A stretch of DNA of 7,693 bases from Pseudomonadota bacterium (GTDB taxonomy: Bacteria; Pseudomonadota; Alphaproteobacteria; Rhodospirillales; 2-02-FULL-58-16), in contig JADFTO010000133.1 in the NCBI GenBank assembly GCA_022560215.1, forward strand, positions 1 to 7,693, in the 5' to 3' direction. The translations under genes and the position numbers were made by a program. Of the stretch, positions 1 through 7,106 are shown piece by piece (positions within the stretch are counted from its first letter, which is position 1; each line of letters opens with the position of its first letter). Under the pieces are notes generated by a model. The model was not told where the DNA came from, made no database searches, and saw nothing but the letters and a program-made list of their open reading frames with translations.

Positions 1-2
1 TC

Positions 3-125
3 GGAGCCCCCGCGGGAACGCGGGTCACGGTCAACCGCTTGTACTTCAACACGCCCGTGCGCGCAAAATTTCTTAAGGGCATCACGACGGAGCTCAGCCA
101 CTTCACCGATGTCGGGCCGAACTGA
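3..125 (+). pseudogene. mutL: MutL mismatch-repair ATPase fragment (broken)
   Basis: Reading from position 3 gives about 38 residues that match the MutL N-terminal ATPase region: a G-T-x-V-x-V stretch, then LYFNTPVRAKFLK, then TE..H. This corresponds to the family pattern L(F/Y)xNTPARxKFL...TEF.HI, found at roughly residues 130-165 of a protein of about 600. MutL is the dimeric ATPase that links MutS mismatch recognition to downstream repair. Homology fades at about 116 and the frame stops at TGA 123-125, so most of the protein is missing. The left side is cut by the window edge. The next recognisable protein sequence is unrelated and in another frame. I see either a remnant at a rearrangement point or, more likely, a misjoined piece from another genome. 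The MutL assignment itself is fairly secure; the biological reality of the junction is not. Confidence 0.6.
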
Positions 126-382
126 TCTACGCGGGTACGCGCTGTAGCGCCGGCGATACCTACCGTCTGGAATGGGCAACCGGAACGACTCAAGAGAAGG
201 AAATCGGAAGCAAACCCCCTCCGCTCTATGCCACGCGCAACGGTGTTCGTACGACGGGCGACGACCCCACGAACGGACGCGAGCCTTCTATTTCGGAAGA
301 AGACGCTGCCGTCGTCGCAGGGCTCGCATGGGATCTGGATGACGCGTTTGACATGCGGCTCGATATTGAATGGGCCATTCGG
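119..382 (+). pseudogene. PEP synthase / pyruvate phosphate dikinase-like fragment
   Basis: An 88-codon open stretch in the frame of position 119 has no start of its own. It shows, in order, an RLEWATG segment, KEIGSK, then SISEEDAAVVAGLAWDL, and DIEWAI at about 368-379. This order resembles the end of the ATP-grasp domain of PEP synthase and related PEP-utilising enzymes, where a 'ELGSK' strand, an 'LSDEEVLELARL' helix and the nucleotide-binding 'DIEWA' motif occur with similar spacing. The expected continuation (a strand ending in LQARP) is missing. A one-base shift after 380 would give AEADRKPW, which could be part of it. By hand count about 61% of these 88 codons end in G or C, against about 90% in the adjoining metK. 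This suggests a different source genome. The family call is moderate; the fragment cannot be functional as it stands. Confidence 0.42.
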
Positions 383-410
383 CTGAAGCGGACCGCAAGC
401 CCTGGGATGG

Positions 411-928
<518 letters not shown>

Positions 929-932
<4 letters not shown>

Positions 933-1636
933 CAGGCGAGGGAACGCCCCGCTGGTACGGCCGCCGCCACGGCCGCAAGCTGCGCGACGGACGCCAGGCC
1001 CTTCTGCAAGACCTGCTCCCCCGGGTGCGGCTGGTGCCGCCCCGGGGCGGCGGGTTCCTCGACATGAAGGCCCTGTTTCCGCCACCCATCGCCGAGGTTT
1101 GGCTGGAAATCGGTTTCGGCGGCGGCGAGCACCTGGCGGCCCAGGCCCGCGCCCATCCGGACGTGGGCCTGATCGGCTGCGAGCCCTACGTCAACGGTGT
1201 CGCCAGCCTGCTCGCCCACATGGAGCGGGGCGGGTTCACCAACATCCGCGTCTTCGACGACGACGCGCGCCTGCTGTTGGATTCCCTGGCGGATGCCAGC
1301 ATCGGGCGGGCCTTCCTGTTGTTTTCCGACCCCTGGCCCAAGAAGAGACACCACAAGCGCCGATTCATATCCCGCCAGAGCCTGGATACGCTCGCCCGCC
1401 TGCTCAAGGACGGGGCCGAGCTGCGCTTCGCCAGCGACCACATGGGTTACGTCCGCTGGACCCTGGAGCTGGCCACCCGGCATCCCTGTTTCAGGTGGCT
1501 GGCGGGCGCAAAGCGGGACTGGCTCCAGCGTCCCGCCGATGGATTCGAGACCCGCTACGAGGCCAAGGCGACGGCCGCCGGGGCGGTCTGCGTCCACCTC
1601 GCCTTCGAGCGCCTGAAACGCGGCGCGGCGGCCTAA
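929..1636 (+). CDS. trmB: tRNA (guanine-46-N7)-methyltransferase TrmB
   Basis: TrmB transfers a methyl group from S-adenosylmethionine to N7 of G46 in the variable loop of tRNAs. With the TTG start at 929 it has 235 residues, normal for alphaproteobacterial members. It shows the SAM-binding motif EIGFGGGEH (residues 60-68), GCEPYVNGVASLL, the family signature DPWPKKRHHKRRF (134-146), ASDHMGYVRWTLE, and the C-terminal ETRYEAKA (about 207-214), equivalent to the T-x-Y-E-x-K tRNA/SAM site. No ATG lies between the metK stop and the conserved YGRRHGRKL near the N-terminus. The TTG at 929 overlaps the metK TGA as TTGA and fits translational coupling. No strong Shine-Dalgarno is visible. The residue before DPWP is serine, where proline is usual; this is probably neutral. 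The frame is open far upstream, but that part only shadows metK. It sits next to metK, the source of its cofactor. Confidence 0.93.
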
Positions 1637-1643
1637 AATTTCC

Positions 1644-1673
1644 TTGTGTTCGGGGCCCAGGCGGGTATATATG
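1644..1673 (+). promoter_or_regulatory. Possible sigma-70 promoter upstream of rimP
   Basis: TTGTGT at 1644-1649 could be a -35 box, since the TTG core is the best-kept part of alphaproteobacterial -35 boxes. It is followed after 16 bases by TATATA at 1666-1671, or after 18 by TATATG at 1668-1673. This AT-rich patch stands out in very GC-rich surroundings and lies just after the trmB stop, ahead of the leader hairpins. It would give a transcript starting near 1678-1682. The match to consensus is only partial and was judged by eye. Confidence 0.33.
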
Positions 1674-1698
1674 TCCCCCGCGTTCTTCGAGACTCGTT

Positions 1699-1750
1699 AA
1701 GCCCGGCTTCGGGTTTGGTGAGGTGGGCCACCGGCCCGCCTTTATTGTTT
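1699..1750 (+). promoter_or_regulatory. rimP leader: tandem hairpins, likely attenuator/terminator
   Basis: There are two consecutive hairpins. The first pairs 1699-1705 with 1710-1716 (7 bp including one G-U, 4-base loop). The second pairs AGGTGGGCC (1721-1729) with GGCCCGCCT (1733-1741) through a 3-base loop, giving 9 bp with one G-U. It is followed by TTATTGTTT at 1742-1750. A GC stem with a T-rich tail is the form of an intrinsic terminator, and it lies 34 bases before the rimP start. Attenuator-like leaders upstream of rimP have been described computationally in Proteobacteria (the Rfam 'rimP leader' type), but I have not matched this sequence to that model. It could end metK-trmB transcripts, attenuate the downstream operon, or both. 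The tail is interrupted (A and G among the Ts), so termination may be incomplete. Confidence 0.6.
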
Positions 1751-1766
1751 AAGGGCGATGGTGTTG

Positions 1767-1773
1767 AGGGGAG
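1767..1773 (+). promoter_or_regulatory. Ribosome binding site of rimP
   Basis: AGGGGAG lies 11 bases before the ATG at 1785. It supports that start over the in-frame ATG at 1758, whose only upstream purine run (AAGGG, 1751-1755) is two bases away, too close to act as a Shine-Dalgarno. Confidence 0.55.
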
Positions 1774-1784
1774 AAGCGGACGCC

Positions 1785-2270
1785 ATGGACCTGCCCGGCC
1801 GCATCGAACGGATGATCGCGTCCACCGTCGAGGCCATGGGGTTCCGTTTGGTCAGGGTCCTGGTGTCCGGCCGTGGAAAGCCCAGGCTCCAGGTCATGGC
1901 GGAACGCCGGGACGGCAAGGCGATGGGCGTCGATGACTGTGCCGGGATCAGCCGCGAGATATCCGCCGCCCTCGACGTGGAGGATCCCTTCGACGGCATT
2001 TACACCCTGGAGGTGAGCTCGCCCGGGATCGACCGCCCCCTGGTCACCAGCCAGGATTTCGAGCGTTTCGCCGGCTTCGAGGCCAGGGTCGAAACGGGGC
2101 GCCCGATCGGCGGCCGCAGGCGGTTCCGGGGGCGGCTGATCGGACTTCACGACGGTAACGTCAGAATCATGGTGGACGGCGCCACCCTGGATCTGCCGTA
2201 CCCGGACATCCAGCGGGCGAAGCTCGTCCTCACCGACGACCTGCTCGCGGCATGTGGAGAGAAAGCATGA
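1785..2270 (+). CDS. rimP: Ribosome maturation factor RimP
   Basis: RimP binds the free 30S subunit and helps its late assembly, notably placement of proteins around the central pseudoknot. From the ATG at 1785 it has 161 residues. The N-terminal domain begins with the typical RIERMIASTVEAMGFRLVRV-like helix and strand. The family hallmark LEVSSPGIDRPL follows in mid-protein, after a CAGISREISAALD helix, and then comes an SH3-like C-terminal part (RFRGRLIGL..GNVRIMVDG). The alternative start at 1758 would add nine residues and lacks a well-spaced Shine-Dalgarno. It is the first gene after the leader hairpins, and its stop overlaps the nusA start as ATGA, so the two are likely co-translated. 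This is the standard first gene of the nusA-infB operon. Confidence 0.93.
   Translation: MDLPGRIERMIASTVEAMGFRLVRVLVSGRGKPRLQVMAERRDGKAMGVDDCAGISREISAALDVEDPFDGIYTLEVSSPGIDRPLVTSQDFERFAGFEARVETGRPIGGRRRFRGRLIGLHDGNVRIMVDGATLDLPYPDIQRAKLVLTDDLLAACGEKA
2256..2261 (+). promoter_or_regulatory. Ribosome binding site of nusA
   Basis: GGAGAG lies five bases before the ATG at 2267, inside the end of rimP. It favours 2267 over the in-frame ATG at 2252, which would place this motif inside the gene. Confidence 0.55.
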
Positions 2271-3928
2271 GTGAATCCACGACCGACGCCGTTTACGCCA
2301 GGCCCGAGTTGCTGCAGGTGGCGGAAACCGTCGCCCGCGACAAGGGCATAGACCAGGACGAGGTCCTGGAGGCCATGGAACAGGCCATCCAGAAGGCGGG
2401 GCGCTCCAAATACGGCCACGAGCACGACATCCGCGCCTTCATCGACCGCAAGTCGGGGGAAATCTCCCTCGCCCGCTACCTGGAGGTCACCGACGAGGTG
2501 GAAAGCGAGGTCACCCAGGTGGACCTGGAGACGGCCCGCAAGCGCAAGGCGGACGCGGAGCTCGGCGACTTCCTGATCGACCCCCTGCCGCCCATCGACT
2601 TCGGCCGCATCGCGGCGCAGACGGCCAAGCAGGTGATCGTCCAGAAGGTGCGGGAAGCCGAACGCAAGCGACACTACGAGGAATTCAAGGACCGCATCGG
2701 CGAGGTGGTCAACGGCCTGGTGAAAAGGATCGAATACGGCAACGTGATCGTCGACATGAACCGGGCGGAAGGGCTGCTCCGCCGCGACGAATCCATCCCC
2801 CGCGAGCACCTCAACACCGGCGACAGGGTGCGCTCCTACATCGTCGACGTGCGCGAGGAGCCGCGCGGCCCGCAGATCTTCCTGTCCAGGACCCATCCCC
2901 AGTTCATGGCCAAGCTGTTCGCCCAGGAGGTGCCGGAAATCTACGACAGCATCATAGAAATCAAGTCCGTGGCCCGGGACCCTGGATCGCGCGCCAAGAT
3001 CGCCGTCCTGTCCCACGATTCGAGCATCGACCCCGTTGGCCCGTGCATCGGCATGCGGGGGTCCCGGGTGCAGGCCGTCGTCGGCGAGCTGCAGGGCGAA
3101 AAGATCGACATCATCCAGTGGTCCCCCGATCCCGCCACCTTCATCGTCAACGCCCTGGCCCCGGCCGAGGTGACCAAGGTGGTGCTCGACGAGGACGCCA
3201 ACCGCATCGAAGTGGTGGTCCCCGACGATCAGCAGAGCCTCGCCATCGGCCGCCGGGGCCAGAACGTCCGGCTGGCCTCCCAGCTTACCGGCTGGGACAT
3301 CGACATCATGACCGAGGCCGATGAATCGGAAAGGCGGAACGCCAAATTTCAAACCTCTTGCCAGTTGTTCGTGGATGCCCTCGACGTGGACGACGTCATC
3401 GCCCACCTTCTGGTCACGGAAGGCTTCTCGTCGGTGGAGGACGTGGCCTTCGTCCCCCTGGAAGACCTGAACAACATCGAAGGCTTCGGCGGGAACGTGG
3501 GGGAGGAGCTCAGGGAGCGGGGCCGCGCCTATCTCGCCGAACGTGACGAGCAGTTCACGAAGCGGCGCCTGGAACTGGGCGTCGCCGACGAGGTGGCCGA
3601 GATCGAGGGCGTAAGCCCGGCCTTGCTGGTGGCCCTCGGCGAGGAGGGAATCAAGAGCCGGGACGACTTGGCCGATCTCGCCGGCTACGAGCTGCTGGAG
3701 ATCGCGCCTGCCGGCCTGCTCAGCGAAGAGGCGGCCAACGACATTATCATGGCGTCCCGCGCCCACATGTTCGAGGGCGAAGAGGCCGCCGAGGCGGCGC
3801 CCGAGGCCAAGGACGCGGGCGAAGAGGCCGCCGAGGCGGCGCCCGAAGCCAAGGACGCGGACGAAGAGGCCGCGGAGGCGGCTCCCGAGGCGGCGCCCGA
3901 AGCCAAGGACGCGGACGAGGAGGGCTGA
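2267..3928 (+). CDS. nusA: Transcription termination/antitermination protein NusA
   Basis: NusA binds RNA polymerase and nascent RNA and modulates pausing, intrinsic and Rho termination, and antitermination. The 553 residues show the N-terminal polymerase-binding domain (about 1-135, with LLQVAETVARDKGI and DEVLEAMEQAIQKA), an S1 domain (about 143-210, ending IFLSRT), KH1 with CIGMRGSRVQ (260-269), KH2 with IGRRGQNVRLASQ (from 327), and two helix-hairpin-helix C-terminal repeats (about 385-415 and 440-480, second with GVSPALL at 448). The last 50 residues (504-553) are a low-complexity acidic Glu/Ala/Pro tail made by tandem repetition and are not part of any conserved domain. The start at 2267 overlaps the rimP stop and has GGAGAG upstream; the ATG at 2252 is less likely. 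The stop overlaps the next ATG as TGATG. NusA commonly autoregulates this operon in other bacteria; here that is inference. Confidence 0.96.
   Translation: MSESTTDAVYARPELLQVAETVARDKGIDQDEVLEAMEQAIQKAGRSKYGHEHDIRAFIDRKSGEISLARYLEVTDEVESEVTQVDLETARKRKADAELGDFLIDPLPPIDFGRIAAQTAKQVIVQKVREAERKRHYEEFKDRIGEVVNGLVKRIEYGNVIVDMNRAEGLLRRDESIPREHLNTGDRVRSYIVDVREEPRGPQIFLSRTHPQFMAKLFAQEVPEIYDSIIEIKSVARDPGSRAKIAVLSHDSSIDPVGPCIGMRGSRVQAVVGELQGEKIDIIQWSPDPATFIVNALAPAEVTKVVLDEDANRIEVVVPDDQQSLAIGRRGQNVRLASQLTGWDIDIMTEADESERRNAKFQTSCQLFVDALDVDDVIAHLLVTEGFSSVEDVAFVPLEDLNNIEGFGGNVGEELRERGRAYLAERDEQFTKRRLELGVADEVAEIEGVSPALLVALGEEGIKSRDDLADLAGYELLEIAPAGLLSEEAANDIIMASRAHMFEGEEAAEAAPEAKDAGEEAAEAAPEAKDADEEAAEAAPEAAPEAKDADEEG
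3776..3913 (+). repeat. In-frame 42-base tandem repeat in the 3' end of nusA
   Basis: There are three consecutive copies: 3776-3817 and 3818-3859 (42 bases each), and 3860-3913 (54 bases). The unit encodes GEEAAEAAPEAKDA. Copies 1 and 2 appear to differ by a single synonymous base (GAG/GAA). Copy 3 has D for G at its first residue and carries an extra four-codon APEA, itself a small internal duplication. All copies are in frame and the gene stays open. The near identity at nucleotide level points to recent expansion by slippage or unequal exchange. Confidence 0.9.
3918..3923 (+). promoter_or_regulatory. Ribosome binding site of the ylxR-like gene
   Basis: AGGAGG is a full Shine-Dalgarno, four bases before the ATG at 3928. 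It is embedded in the last acidic codons of nusA (GAC GAG GAG GGC), so the same bases serve both the NusA tail and initiation of the next gene. Confidence 0.6.
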
Positions 3929-4554
3929 TGCCCAGGCGTCAACCACGAACCGACGACGCCAAGCGCCTGAGGCGGTGCATCGTTTCCGGGGCCCTGCGCC
4001 CGAAGGAGGAGATGATCCGTTTCGTCATCGGGCCGGAAGGCGACGTGGTGGCGGACATGGAGGGCCGTCTGCCGGGACGGGGATTTTGGTTGAGCGCCGA
4101 ACGGGATATGATTAATAAAGCCTGCGCCAAGAAGGCCTTTGCCAGGGCGGCCGGCGCCCCCCTGTCCACCCCGCCCGACCTGTCCGACCGGGTGGAACGT
4201 CTTTTGGCCCGCCGTTGCCTCGATCTGGTCGGGCTTGCTTGCCGGGCCGGCCAGGCGGTTGCCGGTTTCGACAAGACGCGGGCATGGCTTCGGGCCGGCA
4301 AGGGGGGCGTTTTGGTGGCCGCGTCGGACGGCGCACCCGGCGGCCGCGCCAAGGTACGCGCCCTCGCCCCTGAATTACCCCTGCTTGACCTGTTCAGCGG
4401 GGCGGAGCTGGGCGCGGCGCTGGGGCGGGATTCCGCCGGCCACGTTGTCCTGGCGCGGGGGCGGCTGGCGGCCCGGTTGCAGGGCGAGGCGTCGCGCCTG
4501 GCCGGGTTCAGGGTACGGGACCGAGAAAGGACGGCCGAAAGCGTGAACAGATGA
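3928..4554 (+). CDS. YlxR-family (DUF448) RNA-binding protein with L7Ae-like C-terminal domain
   Basis: This 208-residue basic protein has two parts. Residues about 11-78 match the YlxR/DUF448 domain: RRCIVSG (15-21), a following R-P-K-E-E-M-I-R-F-V helix and strand, and LPGRGFWL (48-55), equivalent to the conserved PGRGAY(V/W) motif. After a short linker, about 94-185 resembles an L7Ae/L30e-like RNA-binding fold (LVGLACRAGQAVAGFDKTR, LVAASDGAPGG). In Firmicutes the two domains are encoded by separate adjacent genes (ylxR and ylxQ); the fused form is usual in Alphaproteobacteria, where it is annotated simply as an RNA-binding protein. Its exact target is not known to me; its location between nusA and infB suggests a role in RNA or ribosome metabolism. 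The start overlaps the nusA stop with a strong AGGAGG; its stop overlaps the infB ATG. Confidence 0.9.
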   Translation: MPRRQPRTDDAKRLRRCIVSGALRPKEEMIRFVIGPEGDVVADMEGRLPGRGFWLSAERDMINKACAKKAFARAAGAPLSTPPDLSDRVERLLARRCLDLVGLACRAGQAVAGFDKTRAWLRAGKGGVLVAASDGAPGGRAKVRALAPELPLLDLFSGAELGAALGRDSAGHVVLARGRLAARLQGEASRLAGFRVRDRERTAESVNR

Positions 4555-7064
4555 GCGAGGGCAAGAAAAAAACGCTGAGTTTGTCCAGGCCAGGCAAGCT
4601 GGAACTGGAGAAGACCGTCGGTTCCGGCCAGGTCCGGCAGAAATTCTCCCACGGGCGCTCCAAGATGGTGACGGTCGAAGTCCGCAAGAAGAGGACCTAC
4701 GCCCCGGATTCCGGTGGCCACATGGCCGAGATCAAGCGGGATTCGGAAGCGGCCCTGGTCGCCCTCGCCCCCGCCGAAGGCGTTTCCGACTCCCTTTCCC
4801 AGGCCGATTCCAGCGGCCTGACGACGGAAGAGAGGGCGACTCGGGCGCGGGCGCTCCTGGACGCGGCGATCCCCGAAGCGGCCGAAGACGCGGTGGAGAT
4901 TCCGCCGCCGGCCCCCGAAGACCTGTCCGAGGCCGAAGAGGCGGCGCCCGAGGCCGAGATGGAGGCGCCGGAGGACGAAGCCGCGGCCCGGCTGCGCGAG
5001 GCCGAAGAGGAGGAAAAGCGCAAGCAGGAACTGGCCAAGGCCTCCCAGCTTCAGGACCCGGAAGAGGCGGCCAAGGGGCGCGAGAAAAAGTCGCATGTTT
5101 CCGCCAAGCGCCTGGCCCGCGCCGAGGCCCGCCGCGCCCCGTCCCCGACCCGCCGCATGGAGACCCGCCGCCGTTCCGGCAAGCTGACCATGGACGAGGC
5201 CCTTGGCAATCGCGAGGAACGTACCCGCAGCCTGTCGTCCATCCGCCGCGCCCGCGAAAAGGAGAGACAGAAACAAAAGCAGATGAAGGCCTCGGGCGAG
5301 GGCCTGAAAATCGTTCGCGACGTGGTCATCCCCGAGTCCATCACCGTTCAGGACCTGGCCAACCGCATGGCCGAGCGCAGCGCCGACGTCATCAGGGCGC
5401 TGATGAAGATGGACGTCATGGCGTCCGCCGACCAGGAGATCGACGCCGATACGGCCGAGCTGGTGGTCGTGGAGTTCGGCCACAACGTCAAGCGCGTCAG
5501 AGAGGCCGACGTCGAGATCGGACTCAAGGGCGGTGACGACGACGAGGCCAGTCTCGTCGCCCGGTCCCCGGTGGTGACGGTGATGGGACACGTGGACCAC
5601 GGCAAGACGTCCCTCCTCGACGCCGTGCGCTCCACCGACGTGGCGGCCGGGGAGGCCGGCGGAATCACCCAGCATATCGGCGCCTACCAGGTGCCCACGC
5701 CGGCGGGGGGGTGGATCACCTTCATCGACACCCCGGGTCACGAGGCCTTCACCGCCATGCGCGCCCGGGGAGCCCGGATCACCGATATCGTGGTCCTGGT
5801 GGTGGCCGCCGACGACGGCATCATGACCCAGACCATCGAGGCCATAGACCACGCCAAGGCGGCCGAGGTGCCCATCATCGTCGCCATCAACAAGATCGAC
5901 CGGCCCGACGCCGATCCCGGCCGCGTGCGCACGGAGCTCCTGAAGCACGACCTGGTGGTCGAGGAGATGGGCGGCGAGGTGCTCACGGTGGAGGTCTCCG
6001 CCAAGGAAAAGACAAACCTGGACAAGCTGTTGGAGGCCATCCATCTGCAGGCCGAGCTCCTCGACCTCAAGGCCAATCCCGATCGCCTGGCGGAGGGCTC
6101 GATCATCGAGACCAAGGTGGAACGCGGACGCGGCACTGTGGTCACCGTCCTGGTTCAGCGCGGAACCTTGAAGACGGGGGACATCCTCGTCGCGGGCAGC
6201 GAATCGGGCCGCGTGCGCGCCCTCACCGACTCCAATGGAAATCCCCTGGACGAAGCCGGCCCCGCCATGCCGGTGGAGGTCCTGGGGCTGACCGGGACTC
6301 CGGCGGCCGGCGAGGACGTGGTGGTCGTCGAAGACGAGGCCCGCGCCCGCCAAGTCGCCGAATTCCGCCGACGCCAGCGGCGCGACGCCAGGACCGCCGC
6401 TACCCGCAGCACCCTGGAGCAGATGTTCGAGGAAATCCGGGAAGGCAAGGCCAGCGAACTGCCGGTGGTGATCAAGGCCGACGTGCATGGATCGGTGGAA
6501 GCCATCATCGGGGCCTTGGGCGCCATGGGCACGGACGAGGTGAGGACGAACGTGCTCCATTCCGGCATCGGCGGCATCAACGAATCGGACGTCGGCCTGG
6601 CCGGCGCCTCCGGCGCCCTGGTCATCGGCTTCAACGTGCGGGCCTCTCGACAGGCGCGTGACCTGGCGAAGCGCGAAGGCGTCGAAATCCGTTATTATTC
6701 GGTTATTTACAACGTCACGGACGATATCAGGAAGGTGATGTCGGGGCTGCTGGCGCCGGCCATTCGCGAGCATGTCCTGGGCAACGCGGAAATCCGCCAG
6801 GTGTTCAACATCACCAAGACGGGGAAGGTGGCCGGCTGCATGGTTACCGAAGGCATGGTCAAGCGCGGCGCCAAGGTGCGCCTGCTGCGCGACGACGTGG
6901 TCATCCACGAAGGCTCCCTTTCCCAGCTCAGGCGATTCAAGGACGACGTCAAGGAGGTCAAGGTGGGCACCGAGTGCGGCATGGCCTTCGAGAACTACCA
7001 GGACGTCAAGGAAGGCGATTCCATCGAGTGCTACGAAATCGAGGAAGTCGCGCGGGAACTTTAG
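4551..7064 (+). CDS. infB: Translation initiation factor IF-2
   Basis: IF-2 is the GTPase that brings fMet-tRNA to the 30S P site and promotes 50S joining. The 837 residues contain a short alphaproteobacterial-type N-terminal segment (TLSLSRPGKLELEKT, about 8-22), an acidic stretch (about 110-160), a charged coiled-coil-like linker rich in Lys/Arg/Glu to about 255, and an IF2_N domain (about 260-310). The G domain has G1 GHVDHGKT (346-353), G3 DTPGH (393-397), G4 NKID (447-450) and G5 SAK (483-485). Domain II, domain III (from about 620) and the fMet-tRNA-binding C-terminal domain (about 745-833, FNITKTGKVAGC, FKDDVKEV) follow. All GTP-binding motifs are intact. The ATG overlaps the preceding TGA as ATGA. 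No good Shine-Dalgarno is near (AAGGA lies about 20 bases upstream), so coupling is likely. An internal start giving a shorter form, known in E. coli, was not obvious here. Confidence 0.97.
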   Translation: MSEGKKKTLSLSRPGKLELEKTVGSGQVRQKFSHGRSKMVTVEVRKKRTYAPDSGGHMAEIKRDSEAALVALAPAEGVSDSLSQADSSGLTTEERATRARALLDAAIPEAAEDAVEIPPPAPEDLSEAEEAAPEAEMEAPEDEAAARLREAEEEEKRKQELAKASQLQDPEEAAKGREKKSHVSAKRLARAEARRAPSPTRRMETRRRSGKLTMDEALGNREERTRSLSSIRRAREKERQKQKQMKASGEGLKIVRDVVIPESITVQDLANRMAERSADVIRALMKMDVMASADQEIDADTAELVVVEFGHNVKRVREADVEIGLKGGDDDEASLVARSPVVTVMGHVDHGKTSLLDAVRSTDVAAGEAGGITQHIGAYQVPTPAGGWITFIDTPGHEAFTAMRARGARITDIVVLVVAADDGIMTQTIEAIDHAKAAEVPIIVAINKIDRPDADPGRVRTELLKHDLVVEEMGGEVLTVEVSAKEKTNLDKLLEAIHLQAELLDLKANPDRLAEGSIIETKVERGRGTVVTVLVQRGTLKTGDILVAGSESGRVRALTDSNGNPLDEAGPAMPVEVLGLTGTPAAGEDVVVVEDEARARQVAEFRRRQRRDARTAATRSTLEQMFEEIREGKASELPVVIKADVHGSVEAIIGALGAMGTDEVRTNVLHSGIGGINESDVGLAGASGALVIGFNVRASRQARDLAKREGVEIRYYSVIYNVTDDIRKVMSGLLAPAIREHVLGNAEIRQVFNITKTGKVAGCMVTEGMVKRGAKVRLLRDDVVIHEGSLSQLRRFKDDVKEVKVGTECGMAFENYQDVKEGDSIECYEIEEVAREL

Positions 7065-7066
7065 AA

Positions 7067-7091
7067 GGCGCGGCCCCCACGGGCCCGCGCC
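7067..7091 (+). other. GC hairpin in the infB-rbfA gap
   Basis: Bases 7067-7073 pair with 7085-7091 (7 bp, all G-C). After a single bulged C at 7084, 7074-7076 pair with 7081-7083, closing a 4-base loop. The hairpin starts three bases after the infB stop and ends 15 before the rbfA ATG. There is no U-tract behind it (CGTTGAAG), so it is not a canonical intrinsic terminator. It could protect or separate mRNA segments, or slow polymerase; this is inference. At this GC content some such hairpins arise by chance. Confidence 0.4.
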
Positions 7092-7106
7092 CGTTGAAGA
7101 TAATCC

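Noticed and set aside
1644..1760. A new riboswitch or small protein in the trmB-rimP gap
   Set aside because: The open frames here are short, start without ribosome binding sites and show no family likeness. The structure is explained by simple hairpins and I recognise no known riboswitch core.
2147..3946. Minus-strand open frame of 599 codons opposite nusA
   Set aside because: This is a shadow of nusA. Its repetitive start is just the complement of the nusA tail repeat.
5705..5711. Run of seven G in infB as a possible frameshift or slippage site
   Set aside because: The reading frame is correct on both sides (P-A-G-G-W-I then F-I-D-T-P-G-H), and the protein is intact. No sign of programmed frameshifting.
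6684..6716. AT-rich patch in infB as a promoter or inserted segment
   Set aside because: It encodes the conserved IF-2 segment IRYYSVIYNV, whose Ile and Tyr codons are AT-rich. Frame and homology run straight through.
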